Shown here one piece after another: positions 8,271 through 17,285 of a stretch of 64,000 nt of DNA. The position numbers and the translations under genes are program-made. The stretch spans positions 16,847 through 80,846 of the forward strand of contig JBMNPM010000009.1 in NCBI GenBank assembly GCA_050943595.1. The letters run 5' to 3'. Below the pieces are notes generated by a model, which was not told where the DNA came from, ran no database searches, and was given only the letters and a program-made list of their open reading frames with translations. Source of the stretch: JAXGXJ01 sp050943595. Lineage in GTDB: Bacteria > Actinomycetota > Thermoleophilia > RBG-16-64-13. Within the stretch, counting starts at the first letter, position 1. Each line of letters begins with the position of its first letter.

Positions 8271-10129
8271 GAAGTCTCGTTATGGGCGGTCGCCATGGCA
8301 ACCGGGGTCTTGTCGCGGGCCCCGTCGCCGCTCGGTCCTTTTGTAGACCGTATGGCATCGACGGAGCAGAATTGAGCGCAGACTCCACAGCCGCTGCACA
8401 GGTCGGTGGAGATTTGCACCGTGGTCACGGTGTCGCCGTCCCCATCGGGTGTCTGTACCAGGCTCAGCGCCATACATCCGGCCTGGAGGCAGCGCCTGCA
8501 GCCGGTGCAGAGGAGGCCGTCGACATGGTATGCGGGGCGCTTGATCTTGTACCGAAGCGCGCAGGGCGATTTGGCGATGACTACTGAGGGCTCTCCGGCT
8601 GCGAGTTCGCCTTCGATCACCCGCCGGGCCTCGGTCATATCGAAAGGATTTATCTCGGTGACACGCCGAATGCCGAGTGCGTGGCACAACGCAGGGATGT
8701 CGACCACGGCAGCCGACTGCCCCATCAGCGTCTTTCCGGTGCCGGGATTGTCTTGGCCACCTGTCATACCCGTGGTGCGGTTGTCGAGGATCAGCGTGAG
8801 GGCTGAGCCCCCGTTGTAGGCGACGTCCATGAGCGCCGTGATCCCGGAATGGAAGAAGGTGCTGTCACCCAGCACCGCCACTGCTTTAGACCGATAGTCG
8901 TCGGATGGCTCTGTCACTCGGCTCATACCGTGGGCCATGCTGATGCTCGCGCCCATGCACACACAGGAGTGCATAGCTTCGAAGGGAGGGAGGGCGCCCA
9001 GCGTGTAACAACCGATGTCTCCGCTCACGAATACCCGTAGACGTCTGAGAACGGCGAATATACCTCGATGGGGGCAGCCCGGGCAGAGCGTCGGCGGGCG
9101 GCCCGGTAGACCGGAGGCGATGGGTGTCGGTGTGGTCAACAGATCGGCGACTACACCCGGCGCTCCGTCCGCCCGCAGGGCTCGGGCGACGGTACCCGGA
9201 TCAAGCTCCCCGCACAGGGAGAACAGGTTTTTGCCCCCGTCGACCGCTACGCCCATCGCGCGGATGAGGTCTTCTAGGAAGGGGTCGAGTTCTTCCACTA
9301 CGTACAACGTTTCCACGGCGGCTCGGAATTCAGCTATCAGGCGCCGGGGCAGGGGATAGGTAAGCCCCAATTTCAGGAAGCTGGCTCCAGGTACGGCCTC
9401 ACGCGCATACTGGTATGCCGCGCCGGCGGCAATGATGCCCACGCGGGTATCCCCCATCTCCACCTGGTTCAGCGGACTCGTCTCAGCGACTTCGGCCAAG
9501 TCTCGGAGCCGCTGTTCCACCAACGGATGCCGGTGAACCGCATTGCTGGGGAGCATGGTGTATTTTCTGGTGGCTTTCTCCAGGGAAGTGATCGGTTTAG
9601 GATCGGTGCGGCCTCCCAGTTTGACGATGCCCTTGGAGTGGCTGATGCGCGTAGTGGTGCGTACGAGGACCGGAGTGTCGAACTGCTCGGAAAGCTCGAA
9701 GGCAGTCCGTAGGAACTCCTTTGCCTCACTACTATCGGCCGGCTCGATCATGGGTATCTTGGCCGACCTGGCGTAGTTGCGGTTGTCCTGTTCGTTCTGC
9801 GAACTGTGGAGGGCCGGGTCGTCGGCCGATACCAAAACCAGCCCACCCTTGACGCCGGTATAGGAGGCCGTGAATAGTGGATCGGCAGCCACGTTGACGC
9901 CTACGTGCTTCATGCAGACGAGGGCCCGGGCTCCTGCCATGGAAGCTCCGACGCCCACTTCCAAGGCGACCTTCTCATTGGGTGACCACTCGCTGTGGAT
10001 GTCTCTGTACCCTGCGGTCGCCTCGAGGATCTCGGTACTGGGGGTGCCGGGGTAGGCGGAAGCCGACGTGACGCCCGCTTCCCACGCTCCGCGTGCCAAG
10101 GCCTCGTTTCCGGACAGGATCTCGTACAT
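8267..10129 (-). CDS. iorA: Indolepyruvate:ferredoxin oxidoreductase, alpha subunit
   Basis: 620 residues from the ATG at 10129; AGGAG four bases upstream fixes this start over an in-frame ATG 24 bases earlier. IorA binds thiamine diphosphate and, with the beta subunit IorB, oxidatively decarboxylates aryl-pyruvates to aryl-acetyl-CoA while reducing ferredoxin. The N-terminal pyrimidine-type domain starts MYEILSGNEALARGAWEAG. The TPP-binding half is near residues 350-520 (CPGCPHRG, GDIGCYTLG, GDSTFFHSG). The C-terminal domain carries two [4Fe-4S] motifs, CTGCRRCLQAGC and CSGCGVCAQFC. No iorB lies in the neighbourhood, so the partner must be encoded elsewhere. The leader contains a 20-base tandem duplication that includes the ribosome-binding site. 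Confidence 0.93.
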   Translation of the reverse strand: MYEILSGNEALARGAWEAGVTSASAYPGTPSTEILEATAGYRDIHSEWSPNEKVALEVGVGASMAGARALVCMKHVGVNVAADPLFTASYTGVKGGLVLVSADDPALHSSQNEQDNRNYARSAKIPMIEPADSSEAKEFLRTAFELSEQFDTPVLVRTTTRISHSKGIVKLGGRTDPKPITSLEKATRKYTMLPSNAVHRHPLVEQRLRDLAEVAETSPLNQVEMGDTRVGIIAAGAAYQYAREAVPGASFLKLGLTYPLPRRLIAEFRAAVETLYVVEELDPFLEDLIRAMGVAVDGGKNLFSLCGELDPGTVARALRADGAPGVVADLLTTPTPIASGLPGRPPTLCPGCPHRGIFAVLRRLRVFVSGDIGCYTLGALPPFEAMHSCVCMGASISMAHGMSRVTEPSDDYRSKAVAVLGDSTFFHSGITALMDVAYNGGSALTLILDNRTTGMTGGQDNPGTGKTLMGQSAAVVDIPALCHALGIRRVTEINPFDMTEARRVIEGELAAGEPSVVIAKSPCALRYKIKRPAYHVDGLLCTGCRRCLQAGCMALSLVQTPDGDGDTVTTVQISTDLCSGCGVCAQFCSVDAIRSTKGPSGDGARDKTPVAMATAHNETS

Positions 10130-10134
10130 CTTAC

Positions 10135-10174
10135 TCCTTATGCGGCCGTGCAAATCCTTATGCGGCCGTGCAAA
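10135..10174. repeat. Perfect 20-bp tandem duplication in iorA leader
   Basis: TCCTTATGCGGCCGTGCAAA occurs twice head-to-tail (10135-10154 and 10155-10174) with no mismatch. On the minus strand each copy ends in ATAAGGA; the copy nearer the gene becomes the iorA ribosome-binding site (AAGGAG), and the other is an AAGGA 20 bases upstream. Confidence 0.9.
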
Positions 10175-10284
10175 AGACTCCCCGCATGGGTCGTCTCGGT
10201 GTTTTTACCAGACTCTGGGCATCGTGCCCAGTGAAGACGTGAGGGCCTATTCGACCGGGCCCGTCTTCGGACTGTATGCTCATA

Positions 10285-10313
10285 TTGTCGCCTTTTGGTG
10301 GCTTGTCTACAAT
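10285..10313 (+). promoter_or_regulatory. Candidate sigma-70-type promoter of ubiX
   Basis: TTGTCG, 17 bases, then TACAAT, ending 57 bases before the ubiX start. It lies in the divergent spacer between iorA and ubiX. Confidence 0.55.
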
Positions 10314-10370
10314 GGGCCTCGGCCGGCCCAGCCGGCCGAGGCCTGGATCGCCTTCTACATTGAGGTGGGC

Positions 10371-10994
10371 ATGCAGCGTCTTATCGTGGGCATTTCGGGT
10401 GCCTCGGGCATCGTATATGGGGTTCGCTTGCTGGAGGTGCTGCGGCATACTTCCGTAGAGACGCATCTTATTCTCAGTGAGGCGGCGAAGAGCGTTGCTG
10501 CCTTGGAGACAGGCTACTCGGCCGCACAGATAGAAGCCTTAGCCAACGTCGTATACGAGGACGACGATCTTGCTGCCTGCATCTCATCGGGTAGCTTCCT
10601 CACCATGGGTATGGTGGTGGCGCCGTGTGCCATTAAGAGCCTGTCGGCCATTGCCCACAGCTACTCCGACGGTCTGCTCGTGCGGGCTGCCGATGTGGCT
10701 CTAAAGGAGGGGCGTCGGCTGGTCCTGGTAGTGCGCGAGACTCCTCTCCACCTCGGACATCTGCGCCTCATGGTGGAAGCCGCCGAGTGCGGGGCCGTCA
10801 TCCTTCCACCCATGCCCGCCTTTTACCATCATCCTCAGAGTGTCGCCGACATCGTCGACCATACCGTGGGCAAAATCCTCGACCAGTTCGGTGTTGAGCA
10901 CAACCTCTTCAGTCGCTGGCAGGGAGGGGGCGTCGACACGTGTTCCCCGCAAGAGAACGTGGATGTGTCTCTTTCCGACGGAGGCCGGTGGTGA
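10371..10994 (+). CDS. ubiX: Flavin prenyltransferase UbiX
   Basis: 207 residues. UbiX joins a dimethylallyl group to FMN, giving the prenylated FMN cofactor that UbiD-type decarboxylases need. The N-terminal IVGISGASGIVYGVRLLE is the FMN-binding start; VVAPCAIKSLSAIAHSYSDG and RRLVLVVRETPLHLGHL are the other conserved blocks, and PPMPAFYHHPQS is in the C-terminal part. The ATG at 10371 has GAGGTG just upstream; longer in-frame starts upstream lie in non-conserved sequence. A UbiD-family gene occurs at 46935-48380, its likely client in menaquinone synthesis. The stop overlaps the next gene's GTG by four bases, so the two are translated together. Confidence 0.93.
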   Translation: MQRLIVGISGASGIVYGVRLLEVLRHTSVETHLILSEAAKSVAALETGYSAAQIEALANVVYEDDDLAACISSGSFLTMGMVVAPCAIKSLSAIAHSYSDGLLVRAADVALKEGRRLVLVVRETPLHLGHLRLMVEAAECGAVILPPMPAFYHHPQSVADIVDHTVGKILDQFGVEHNLFSRWQGGGVDTCSPQENVDVSLSDGGRW

Positions 10995-11560
10995 CGATGG
11001 CTGTTCCGGCGGGCTCCCCCGATCTCGAGGAACGGATTGCGGGCTATCTGCGGACTCACCACACTATGACTGTCGCGACGTGCGGGTGTGGTGAAGCCGG
11101 TGCTGCGGCGACAACGACGGCCACGACGACGAGTGCTGCTGCATCGTCGGGGGGTGGGGGTGTGGCGTCTGCGGGTATGCCCCATGCCGCCAGCGTCTTC
11201 TATGCTGTCGATGACGCTCTGCGTTTGCTCTTCCTCAGTAAACCGTCGAGTGCTCACGGCGTCCACATCGGCAACTGTGCGCATGTGGCGGCCACCATCA
11301 CCGAGGAATACACTGATTGGAATGCTATCCAGGGGATCCAGGTGTGGGGAGAGGCTCGTCGTTTGACCGGTAGGGCTGAAGCACAGGGTTTGGCCCTTTA
11401 TCTGAAGCGTTTTCCCTTCGCACGCGAACTACTGAGCAGACCAGACCGAGTCGCCCTGGCGCGGGACATTGGCGTGTACCGCGTGGAACCGAACCGCTTT
11501 GCTTTTACCGACAACACCACCGGCGTGTTCGGCCGGGAACTCCTGCTGATGATGGAGTAG
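10991..11560 (+). CDS. Pyridoxamine 5'-phosphate oxidase-like flavin-binding split-barrel protein
   Basis: 189 residues from GTG at 10991 (GGAGG six bases upstream, GTGA overlap with ubiX); an ATG six bases later is the alternative. The C-terminal two thirds resembles PNPOx-like/FMN-binding split-barrel proteins: LRLLFLSKPSSAHGVHIGNC, then VAATITEEYTDWNAIQGIQV and a terminal YRVEPNRFAFTDNTTGVFG. Between residues ~30 and ~60 there is a low-complexity insert rich in Ala, Thr and Gly, which is unusual. The flavin site suggests a redox or flavin-handling role, fitting its coupling to UbiX, a flavin-modifying enzyme. No specific substrate can be assigned. Confidence 0.75.
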   Translation: MTMAVPAGSPDLEERIAGYLRTHHTMTVATCGCGEAGAAATTTATTTSAAASSGGGGVASAGMPHAASVFYAVDDALRLLFLSKPSSAHGVHIGNCAHVAATITEEYTDWNAIQGIQVWGEARRLTGRAEAQGLALYLKRFPFARELLSRPDRVALARDIGVYRVEPNRFAFTDNTTGVFGRELLLMME

Positions 11561-11589
11561 AGTCTGGGTGTGTCCTTAGATTCAATCGT

Positions 11590-11619
11590 GGCCCTGAAGG
11601 AGTGCGGCCCTGAAGGAGT
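11590..11619. repeat. 14-bp direct repeat in spacer
   Basis: GGCCCTGAAGGAGT occurs at 11590-11603 and 11606-11619, separated by two bases. It lies between the convergent ends of the split-barrel gene and polX and has no recognised function. Confidence 0.8.
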
Positions 11620-11636
11620 CGACGGTTGGGATGTCG

Positions 11637-13394
11637 TCAGTCCCCTGTCAGTGTGGTCCAGGGGCGGGTATTGGCCACATCGGCGGCTCGGATCCAGCCG
11701 CGGCGGGCTTCGTCTACGCCGGCGGCTAAGTTCGTGAACTCGTCCGGATGGTGAGCGTCACTGCAGATGACCAGGGTGGCCCCCAGTGCTACCGCCCTCC
11801 GGGCCGAAGCAGCGTCGAGATCGAGCCGCTCAGGGGAGCCGTTTATTTCCAGGTAGGTCCCAGTCTCGGCTGCCACCCGAGCGATTGTATCCAGATCCAC
11901 CTCGTAGGGCCGACGGCGATTTAGTAGTCGGCCGGTTGGGTGGGCGATAGAATCCACGTGCTGGTTACGCATGGCGCCCAAGAGCCGCCGCATGATCTCA
12001 TCACGGGACTGCCGGAGACCAGAGTGGATGCTGGCGGTGACGAAGTCCAGCTGTGCAAGGATGTCATCGGGCAGATCGATGCGCCCATCAAGAAGGATGT
12101 CGACCTCAATGCCGGCCAGCACTTTGATGCTCAGACGGCTATCCAGTTCTCTGATGGCCTGGATCTGTGCCAGCAACCGGTCGGGGTTCAAGCCGCCCGT
12201 CATGGCCAGAGCCTGGGAGTGATCGCAGAAGCAGAGGTAGTCTAGGCCGGATTCCTGGGCGGCCAATGCCATCTCCTCCATGCTGGCACGTCCATCCGTC
12301 CAATTGGAGTGTACGTGTAGATCGCCGCGCAGGTCGGCACGCTCGATCAGACGGGGGAGCTCACCCTTCTCGGCCGCTTCGATCTCGCCCTGGTCCTCAC
12401 GTAGTTCAGGAGGTATGTAGTCGAGGTTCAGAGCGTCGTACACCGCGGTTTCCACAGCACAGGTGATGTGCCGGCCTGTGGCCGGTTCTTCGATGTGGTA
12501 TTCGCTGAGCTTGAGGCCGCGGCGCTGTGCGTAGCCGCGCAACGCGACGTTGTGGGCGGTGCTACCGGTGGAGTGTTGCAGCAGGTTTCCGTAGGACTCG
12601 GGCGGGACGATACGCAGGTCGACGTTCCGGCCCGTATGGGTCACGGCTGTCAGCTTAGTGTCTCCGCGCTGGTCGACGTGGGCAAGCTGGGGAAGGAGGG
12701 CGAAGGCGTCCATGACTGCGCGAGGGTCCGTGGAGCCGGCCACGAGGTCGATGTCCCGCACCATGGACCGGCGGCGGCGCAGACTGCCGGCGTAGTCGGC
12801 CACGGACACCACAGGCAAGGCCCGTAGGGCATCTCGCAGCACTTGGGCCTGAGGTTGTAGGTCGGCCAGCAGCGCCCGCCCCGATTCTTCATCCGCCCTG
12901 GTTGTGGCTGCCCTGCTTTCGAGGGCGCGGACCAATTTCGCCTGAGACTTTTCTCCCATGCCCGGCAATTCGCTGATGCGTCCTTCACGGCAGGCCTTCT
13001 CGAGACTGTTGGTATCGCTGATGGCCAGGGTCTCCCATAAGCGTCGTGCGGTTTTGGGTCCGACTCCCGGCAGGCGCATGACCTCGAGGAGGCCCTCGGG
13101 GAAGCGCCCGCGCAGATTGGCCAATAACACGATGTCGCCTGTGGTGATGAACTCCAACACCTTTGCTTCGATGCCCGCGCCTACGCCGGGGAGGTCGCGC
13201 AGCTCCCCCCTGAGTGCCGTGTCGGCGATGGACAGCGGATACCGTCGAAAGAGCTCTGCCGCCTTCTTATAAGCCGAGATCCGGTAGGTGGATCCGCCCT
13301 CAAGTGCCAGGTAGCCGGCTATGGTTTCGAAAAGATCGGCCAACCGTCCATTCGAGGGGTGTCGGGGGCTGGGGTCGGTGTCGTACACGGTCAT
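11637..13394 (-). CDS. polX: Family X DNA polymerase / 3'-5' exonuclease PolX
   Basis: 585 residues, the normal bacterial PolX size. It is a repair polymerase with an added PHP exonuclease. Helix-hairpin-helix motifs lie at about 67-75 (LPGVGAGIE) and 108-117 (LPGVGPKTA). The polymerase active site has GSLRR at 203-207 and the metal aspartates DID at 214-216. The C-terminal PHP domain begins at 358 (DLHVHSNWTDG) with metal histidines H360 and H362, and later has FCDHSQ, AGIEVDIL and ICSDAHH. Its start overlaps the rlmKL stop by four bases (ATGA), implying translational coupling. All catalytic motifs are present. Confidence 0.94.
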   Translation of the reverse strand: MTVYDTDPSPRHPSNGRLADLFETIAGYLALEGGSTYRISAYKKAAELFRRYPLSIADTALRGELRDLPGVGAGIEAKVLEFITTGDIVLLANLRGRFPEGLLEVMRLPGVGPKTARRLWETLAISDTNSLEKACREGRISELPGMGEKSQAKLVRALESRAATTRADEESGRALLADLQPQAQVLRDALRALPVVSVADYAGSLRRRRSMVRDIDLVAGSTDPRAVMDAFALLPQLAHVDQRGDTKLTAVTHTGRNVDLRIVPPESYGNLLQHSTGSTAHNVALRGYAQRRGLKLSEYHIEEPATGRHITCAVETAVYDALNLDYIPPELREDQGEIEAAEKGELPRLIERADLRGDLHVHSNWTDGRASMEEMALAAQESGLDYLCFCDHSQALAMTGGLNPDRLLAQIQAIRELDSRLSIKVLAGIEVDILLDGRIDLPDDILAQLDFVTASIHSGLRQSRDEIMRRLLGAMRNQHVDSIAHPTGRLLNRRRPYEVDLDTIARVAAETGTYLEINGSPERLDLDAASARRAVALGATLVICSDAHHPDEFTNLAAGVDEARRGWIRAADVANTRPWTTLTGD

Positions 13395-15742
13395 CTGCGG
13401 CCGTCGTACGCGGCGTCGCTCTCCGTGTCGCGCACCATGTGGCGTTCCGCTCGGCGTCTCGGTTTACCGGCGGTTGGGCGCGAAACCCGGCTGCTGAGCG
13501 GGCGGATCATGAAACACGTGTGGATGCGTGGGTTGCGTGTGAAGTCCGGTGGAATGGTTCGCTTGGTGATGTCTTCGACCGCGAATTCCTCGCTGAGATC
13601 GGTGTCGAGGCGGAATCGTCGGAAGTTGCTTGAAAAGATGAGTACTCCTGTTGGTGAGAGCAGCCGATAGGCCGCCCGCACCAGTCGTCCGTGGTCGCGT
13701 TGGATGTCGAGCGTATCGATCATGCTCTTGGAGTTGGAGAAAGTGGGTGCGTCGAGGAAGATCAAATCGTAGGTGCCGGCCTTTGCATTCTGCAGCCACT
13801 CCAGGCAATCGGCTTTGGCGAAGCTGTGCTGGGAACCCAGGAGTCCGTTGAGTTGCAGGTTGCGCTGTGCCCACTGTAGGTACGTGGAGGAGAGGTCCAC
13901 GGTCGTAGTGCTCACCGCCCCACCTGCGGCTGCATACACGGTGGCCGTACCCGTATAAGCGAACAGATTGAGAAAGCGGCGGCCGGCGGCCATGTCTCGG
14001 ATCAGGGCTCGGGTGGGTCGATGGTCCAGGAAGAGTCCTGTGTCGAGGTAGTCGGTCAGGTTGACGAGAAAGCGCAGACCCCCCTCCCTCACCTCCATCT
14101 GAGGACCGGCCTGTCCCATTCTCTCGTACTGAGCGGTGCCTCGTTGCGGGCGCCGCACTTTGAGCACGGCGTGGTCTGCCGGTAGCCCCAGGGTCTCCGG
14201 GGCTACTACCATCATCTCCTTGAGTCGTCGCCGGGCTTGGACAGGGTCGATCGTAGGGGGAGGGGCGTATTCTTGGATGTGTAGCCGGTCTTCGTACAGG
14301 TCTATCGCGGCCGAGTACTCGGGCAGATCGGCATCGTAGATTCGGTAGCAGTACACGCCTTCGCGCGCTGCCCACCGGCGTAGGTGCCTGGTGTTTTTAG
14401 CCAGCCGGTTGGCGAACATCTGGGCCCCCGCTGAAAGCCCGGCTGTTTGGGGTTTCGCCGGGCGCCCGGTGTCGGTGGATCTCTCCGCTCCCCCGGCCGC
14501 CCGGAGGGCGGTCGCCGCCTTGTTCGAGGTCTTGTCGGCGGCACGGTCGAAGGCAACTCCTACATGGAACTGGAGGAGTTTGCACAAGATGGGCCCGTTG
14601 TAGAAAACATTGACACGGTGGGCGCGTAGGCCCAGGTGCGCACCCAATTCAGGATTGCCCGTGAGCACAGATGCTTCCCAGCCCGCGAACGAAGCCTTCA
14701 GTTTTTCTCCCAACGTCTCATAAAGGGGCACTAGTTCGGACACTTCGCCCAGGCGCCTGCCGTAGGGAGGATTGCAGACCACCAGGCCACCCCGTGTTAT
14801 GGACGCCGGTGCTGATAGGGCGGCCAAGGGACGTCGTTCGAGGATGAGACGGCCTGCCAACCCAGCTCGGCGGGAGTTGGCCTGTGTAGTGCTCACGGCT
14901 TTTCGCTCGATGTCGTAGCCGTAGATCGGAGGAAGCCTTTTTAGTCCATGCGCTCGCCGTTCCTTGGCCTCATGGAGCAGTGCCTGCCAGGTGGTTGCCT
15001 CAAATCCTCGCCAGCGCAGGAAGCCGAAGTAGTCGCGCGTCAGTCCGGGGGCGATATCAGCTGCCATCAGGGCGCCTTCGATCAGGAGCGTACCCGATCC
15101 GCACATGGGATCAATCAGTGGGCTGTTCTCACATGCTATGGCCGGCCATCCCGCCCTCAGGAGGATGGCCGCAGCCAAGTTCTCCTTGAGAGGTGCCTCG
15201 CCCCCCTCCGGCCGGTAGCCACGTCGATGTAGCCCCCCTCCGGACAGATCGAGACTGATGATGGCCTCCGCAGGGGCGAGATGGATGTTTATGCGGATGT
15301 CCGGTCGGGCCAGATCGACGCTTGGGCGCTCGCCGGTCCTGTCGCGAAAGCGGTCCACCACAGCATCCTTGGCCCGCTGCTCGACGAAGTGGGTGTTGAC
15401 CTGGGCCAGAGGGCCCTGCCGGACGGTCGATGTAACCTCCACCGCTATAGTTCCCGTTGCTGCTACATGATCCTCCCAGGGCAGGGCCCGCACTGCCTCA
15501 TACAGTTCATCTATAGAGGCGACGATGGCCGAGGATAACCTCAGGAGCACACGGCTGGCGACACGAGACCACAGGCAGGCCCGGTAGGCACCGGTGAGTG
15601 GTCCGCCGAACGAGACTCCGCCCCGCGTCTCCCGCGCATCGGGGATGTCGAGACTCCGCAGTTCGTCGAACAACAGCCCCTCGGTGTTACGGGGGCAGGT
15701 GGCGAAGAAGGTGTGATGAAGAGTCCGATCGCATGGTGTCAT
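13391..15742 (-). CDS. rlmL: Bifunctional 23S rRNA methyltransferase RlmKL
   Basis: 783 residues, slightly longer than the E. coli enzyme. In E. coli the N-terminal half (RlmL) makes m2G2445 and the C-terminal half (RlmK) m7G2069 of 23S rRNA. A THUMP domain lies at about 50-170, then a methyltransferase with DPMCGSGTLLIEGALMAADI near 212 and the catalytic NPPYG near 327. The second Rossmann methyltransferase is near 600-740 with FLNLFAYTGTATVYAAAGGA and DAPTFSNSKSM. A charged linker rich in Ala and Lys (about 405-440) joins the halves. No strong ribosome-binding site is visible before the start at 15742. Confidence 0.92.
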   Translation of the reverse strand: MTPCDRTLHHTFFATCPRNTEGLLFDELRSLDIPDARETRGGVSFGGPLTGAYRACLWSRVASRVLLRLSSAIVASIDELYEAVRALPWEDHVAATGTIAVEVTSTVRQGPLAQVNTHFVEQRAKDAVVDRFRDRTGERPSVDLARPDIRINIHLAPAEAIISLDLSGGGLHRRGYRPEGGEAPLKENLAAAILLRAGWPAIACENSPLIDPMCGSGTLLIEGALMAADIAPGLTRDYFGFLRWRGFEATTWQALLHEAKERRAHGLKRLPPIYGYDIERKAVSTTQANSRRAGLAGRLILERRPLAALSAPASITRGGLVVCNPPYGRRLGEVSELVPLYETLGEKLKASFAGWEASVLTGNPELGAHLGLRAHRVNVFYNGPILCKLLQFHVGVAFDRAADKTSNKAATALRAAGGAERSTDTGRPAKPQTAGLSAGAQMFANRLAKNTRHLRRWAAREGVYCYRIYDADLPEYSAAIDLYEDRLHIQEYAPPPTIDPVQARRRLKEMMVVAPETLGLPADHAVLKVRRPQRGTAQYERMGQAGPQMEVREGGLRFLVNLTDYLDTGLFLDHRPTRALIRDMAAGRRFLNLFAYTGTATVYAAAGGAVSTTTVDLSSTYLQWAQRNLQLNGLLGSQHSFAKADCLEWLQNAKAGTYDLIFLDAPTFSNSKSMIDTLDIQRDHGRLVRAAYRLLSPTGVLIFSSNFRRFRLDTDLSEEFAVEDITKRTIPPDFTRNPRIHTCFMIRPLSSRVSRPTAGKPRRRAERHMVRDTESDAAYDGRR

Positions 15743-15796
15743 AGTGGGTCAGAGTATAGCGGGGTGGCAACATTCACCGATGCGCCCAGCGGGCAG

Positions 15797-16246
15797 TCAG
15801 CTTTGGCTCGGAGAGCCCGTTAGGTCCGAGGTGCAGTTGGGGCACCGGGTCGCGTTCAGCGAGATGTCGGTGAAGCAGTACGGGCAGGTCTTGGTAACGA
15901 CTGCGGCCGGTTTCGACACCTTGGCGTACGAACGTACGAGCGTGTAGAGCGCTAGGGCTACGATGATGAACACGATGACCGAGTTTACAAACAAGCCGTA
16001 GTTGATCGTAACTGCCCCCGCGTCCTTGGCCGCCTGGATGGTGTTATACGGTCCGGCGGGGTCTCCCTCCTTGATCACGGCGAACAGGCTGGAGAAATCG
16101 AGGCCACCCGTGGCCAGACCGACTGCCGGCATGATGATGTCGTCGACCAACGAGGTGACAACGGCCGCGAACGTGACGCCCATGATGAAGGCGACCGCCA
16201 TTTGGACCAGATTCCCCCGGTCGATAAACTCCCTGAATCCCTTCAA
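15797..16246 (-). CDS. mscL: Large-conductance mechanosensitive channel with C-terminal zinc ribbon
   Basis: 149 residues. The start is TTG at 16246, chosen because AGGAGG lies six bases upstream and MKGFREFI is the conserved MscL N-terminus. TM1 (QMAVAFIMGVTFAAVVTSLV) and TM2 (YGLFVNSVIVFIIVALALYT) flank the periplasmic loop. MscL opens at high membrane tension to release solutes under hypo-osmotic shock. Oddly, the cytoplasmic C-terminus carries a CPYC-x10-CPNC zinc-ribbon-like motif instead of only the usual charged helix. The channel identity is firm; the metal-binding role of the tail is inference. Confidence 0.95.
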   Translation of the reverse strand: MKGFREFIDRGNLVQMAVAFIMGVTFAAVVTSLVDDIIMPAVGLATGGLDFSSLFAVIKEGDPAGPYNTIQAAKDAGAVTINYGLFVNSVIVFIIVALALYTLVRSYAKVSKPAAVVTKTCPYCFTDISLNATRCPNCTSDLTGSPSQS

Positions 16247-16357
16247 TTCACACCTCCTGAATTACGGTTGCGTGTTCCTAATTCCGCTGCGCTTGCTTCA
16301 GTCCGTGGCCGCAGAGATCGTCGGCCGGATCGTGTTCGATCCGACTGTCACTGCCGG

Positions 16358-17239
16358 TCAGATGTTGGGTTCGACTCGGGCGGTACGCAGGTGTTCTTGC
16401 GGGAACCAGGGTTGGCGCATGAGATGGTGTGCGAATCCGTCGTCGTCGACAGATTCGCACACCACGTCTGCTACTGCGAGGACTTCGGGCGGGGCTCCTG
16501 TCATAGCGACGCCGGTTCCCGCCCACGCTAGCATGTCGACGTCGTTGTAGGAGTCGCCGAAGGCGAGTACGTCGGAGGCCTCGAAACCGAGCAACCCGCC
16601 CAGCATCTGCAGAGCCCGTCCCTTAGTCGCGGTGGGACTGGCCAACTCTAGAAAGAACGGCCAGGTTTTGAGCGCGCTGATCCGCTTCTCATATGAGGAG
16701 CGGATCTCATCCAGCAGTGCGTCGATGACCGCGGGCTCTCCGCTCACGCCGATCTTCGTGGTCGGCCTGTCGAGGAAGGTGCTCAACGAGCCTACACTGT
16801 GGGCTCGTATGCCGGAGAGACTCTCGTAGCGCTCGGTGTCGGTGTTCTTCGCGGCTACATATAGCTCGTCGTCGATGTACAGGTTTACCGTCAGTCCGCG
16901 GGGCTCGAGGAGGGCGAGTATCTCCTGGGCCATCTCCAGTGAGATGGGGTCGTGGTGTATGAGCCGTCCTGTCCCCACCTCGCGGATAAGCGCTCCCTGA
17001 TAGGCAGCCACGGGCCCGGCCAGGCCGAGGTTGGTAGCAAAGCGGGCGGCCGAACGGAACATGCGGCCGGTGGCGAGGATGACCACGATCCCCATCTCTC
17101 TCAGGATCCGCACGGCGGCCACGGTGGCCGGAGTGAGAGCCTGCGTGCTGTCGAGGAGCAAAGGCAGCAGTGTGCCGTCTAGGTCGGCGGCCACCACGCG
17201 GGGAGGATCGAGGCGATATTCGGGTTCCAGTGGATGCAT
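16358..17239 (-). CDS. Cof-type HAD-superfamily phosphatase
   Basis: 293 residues from ATG 17239, the methionine nearest the conserved block; an in-frame start 60 bases upstream would add a non-conserved leader running through short repeats. HAD motifs are VAADLDGTLL (nucleophile and acid aspartates), ILATGRMFRSA (motif II region) and KGRALQMLGGLLG with FGDSYNDVDMLAWAGTGVAM (motifs III-IV). The large insert between motifs II and III is the C2-type cap of the Cof family, which hydrolyses sugar phosphates or phosphorylated cofactors such as FMN. The substrate is not predictable. Confidence 0.9.
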   Translation of the reverse strand: MHPLEPEYRLDPPRVVAADLDGTLLPLLLDSTQALTPATVAAVRILREMGIVVILATGRMFRSAARFATNLGLAGPVAAYQGALIREVGTGRLIHHDPISLEMAQEILALLEPRGLTVNLYIDDELYVAAKNTDTERYESLSGIRAHSVGSLSTFLDRPTTKIGVSGEPAVIDALLDEIRSSYEKRISALKTWPFFLELASPTATKGRALQMLGGLLGFEASDVLAFGDSYNDVDMLAWAGTGVAMTGAPPEVLAVADVVCESVDDDGFAHHLMRQPWFPQEHLRTARVEPNI

Positions 17240-17250
17240 GACAATAAGAT

Positions 17251-17285
17251 TAGCAGGGTGATAGCAGGGTAGGATGATAGCAGGG
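17251..17285. repeat. Three copies of an 8-bp repeat upstream of HAD gene
   Basis: TAGCAGGG occurs at 17251-17258, 17262-17269 and 17278-17285, the last two extended to GATAGCAGGG. It lies in the leader of the HAD phosphatase gene; function unknown. Confidence 0.7.

Noticed and set aside
16326..16343. CGGATC/GATCCG hairpin after the HAD phosphatase gene
   Set aside because: The stem is only six bases with no T-run; too weak to call a terminator.
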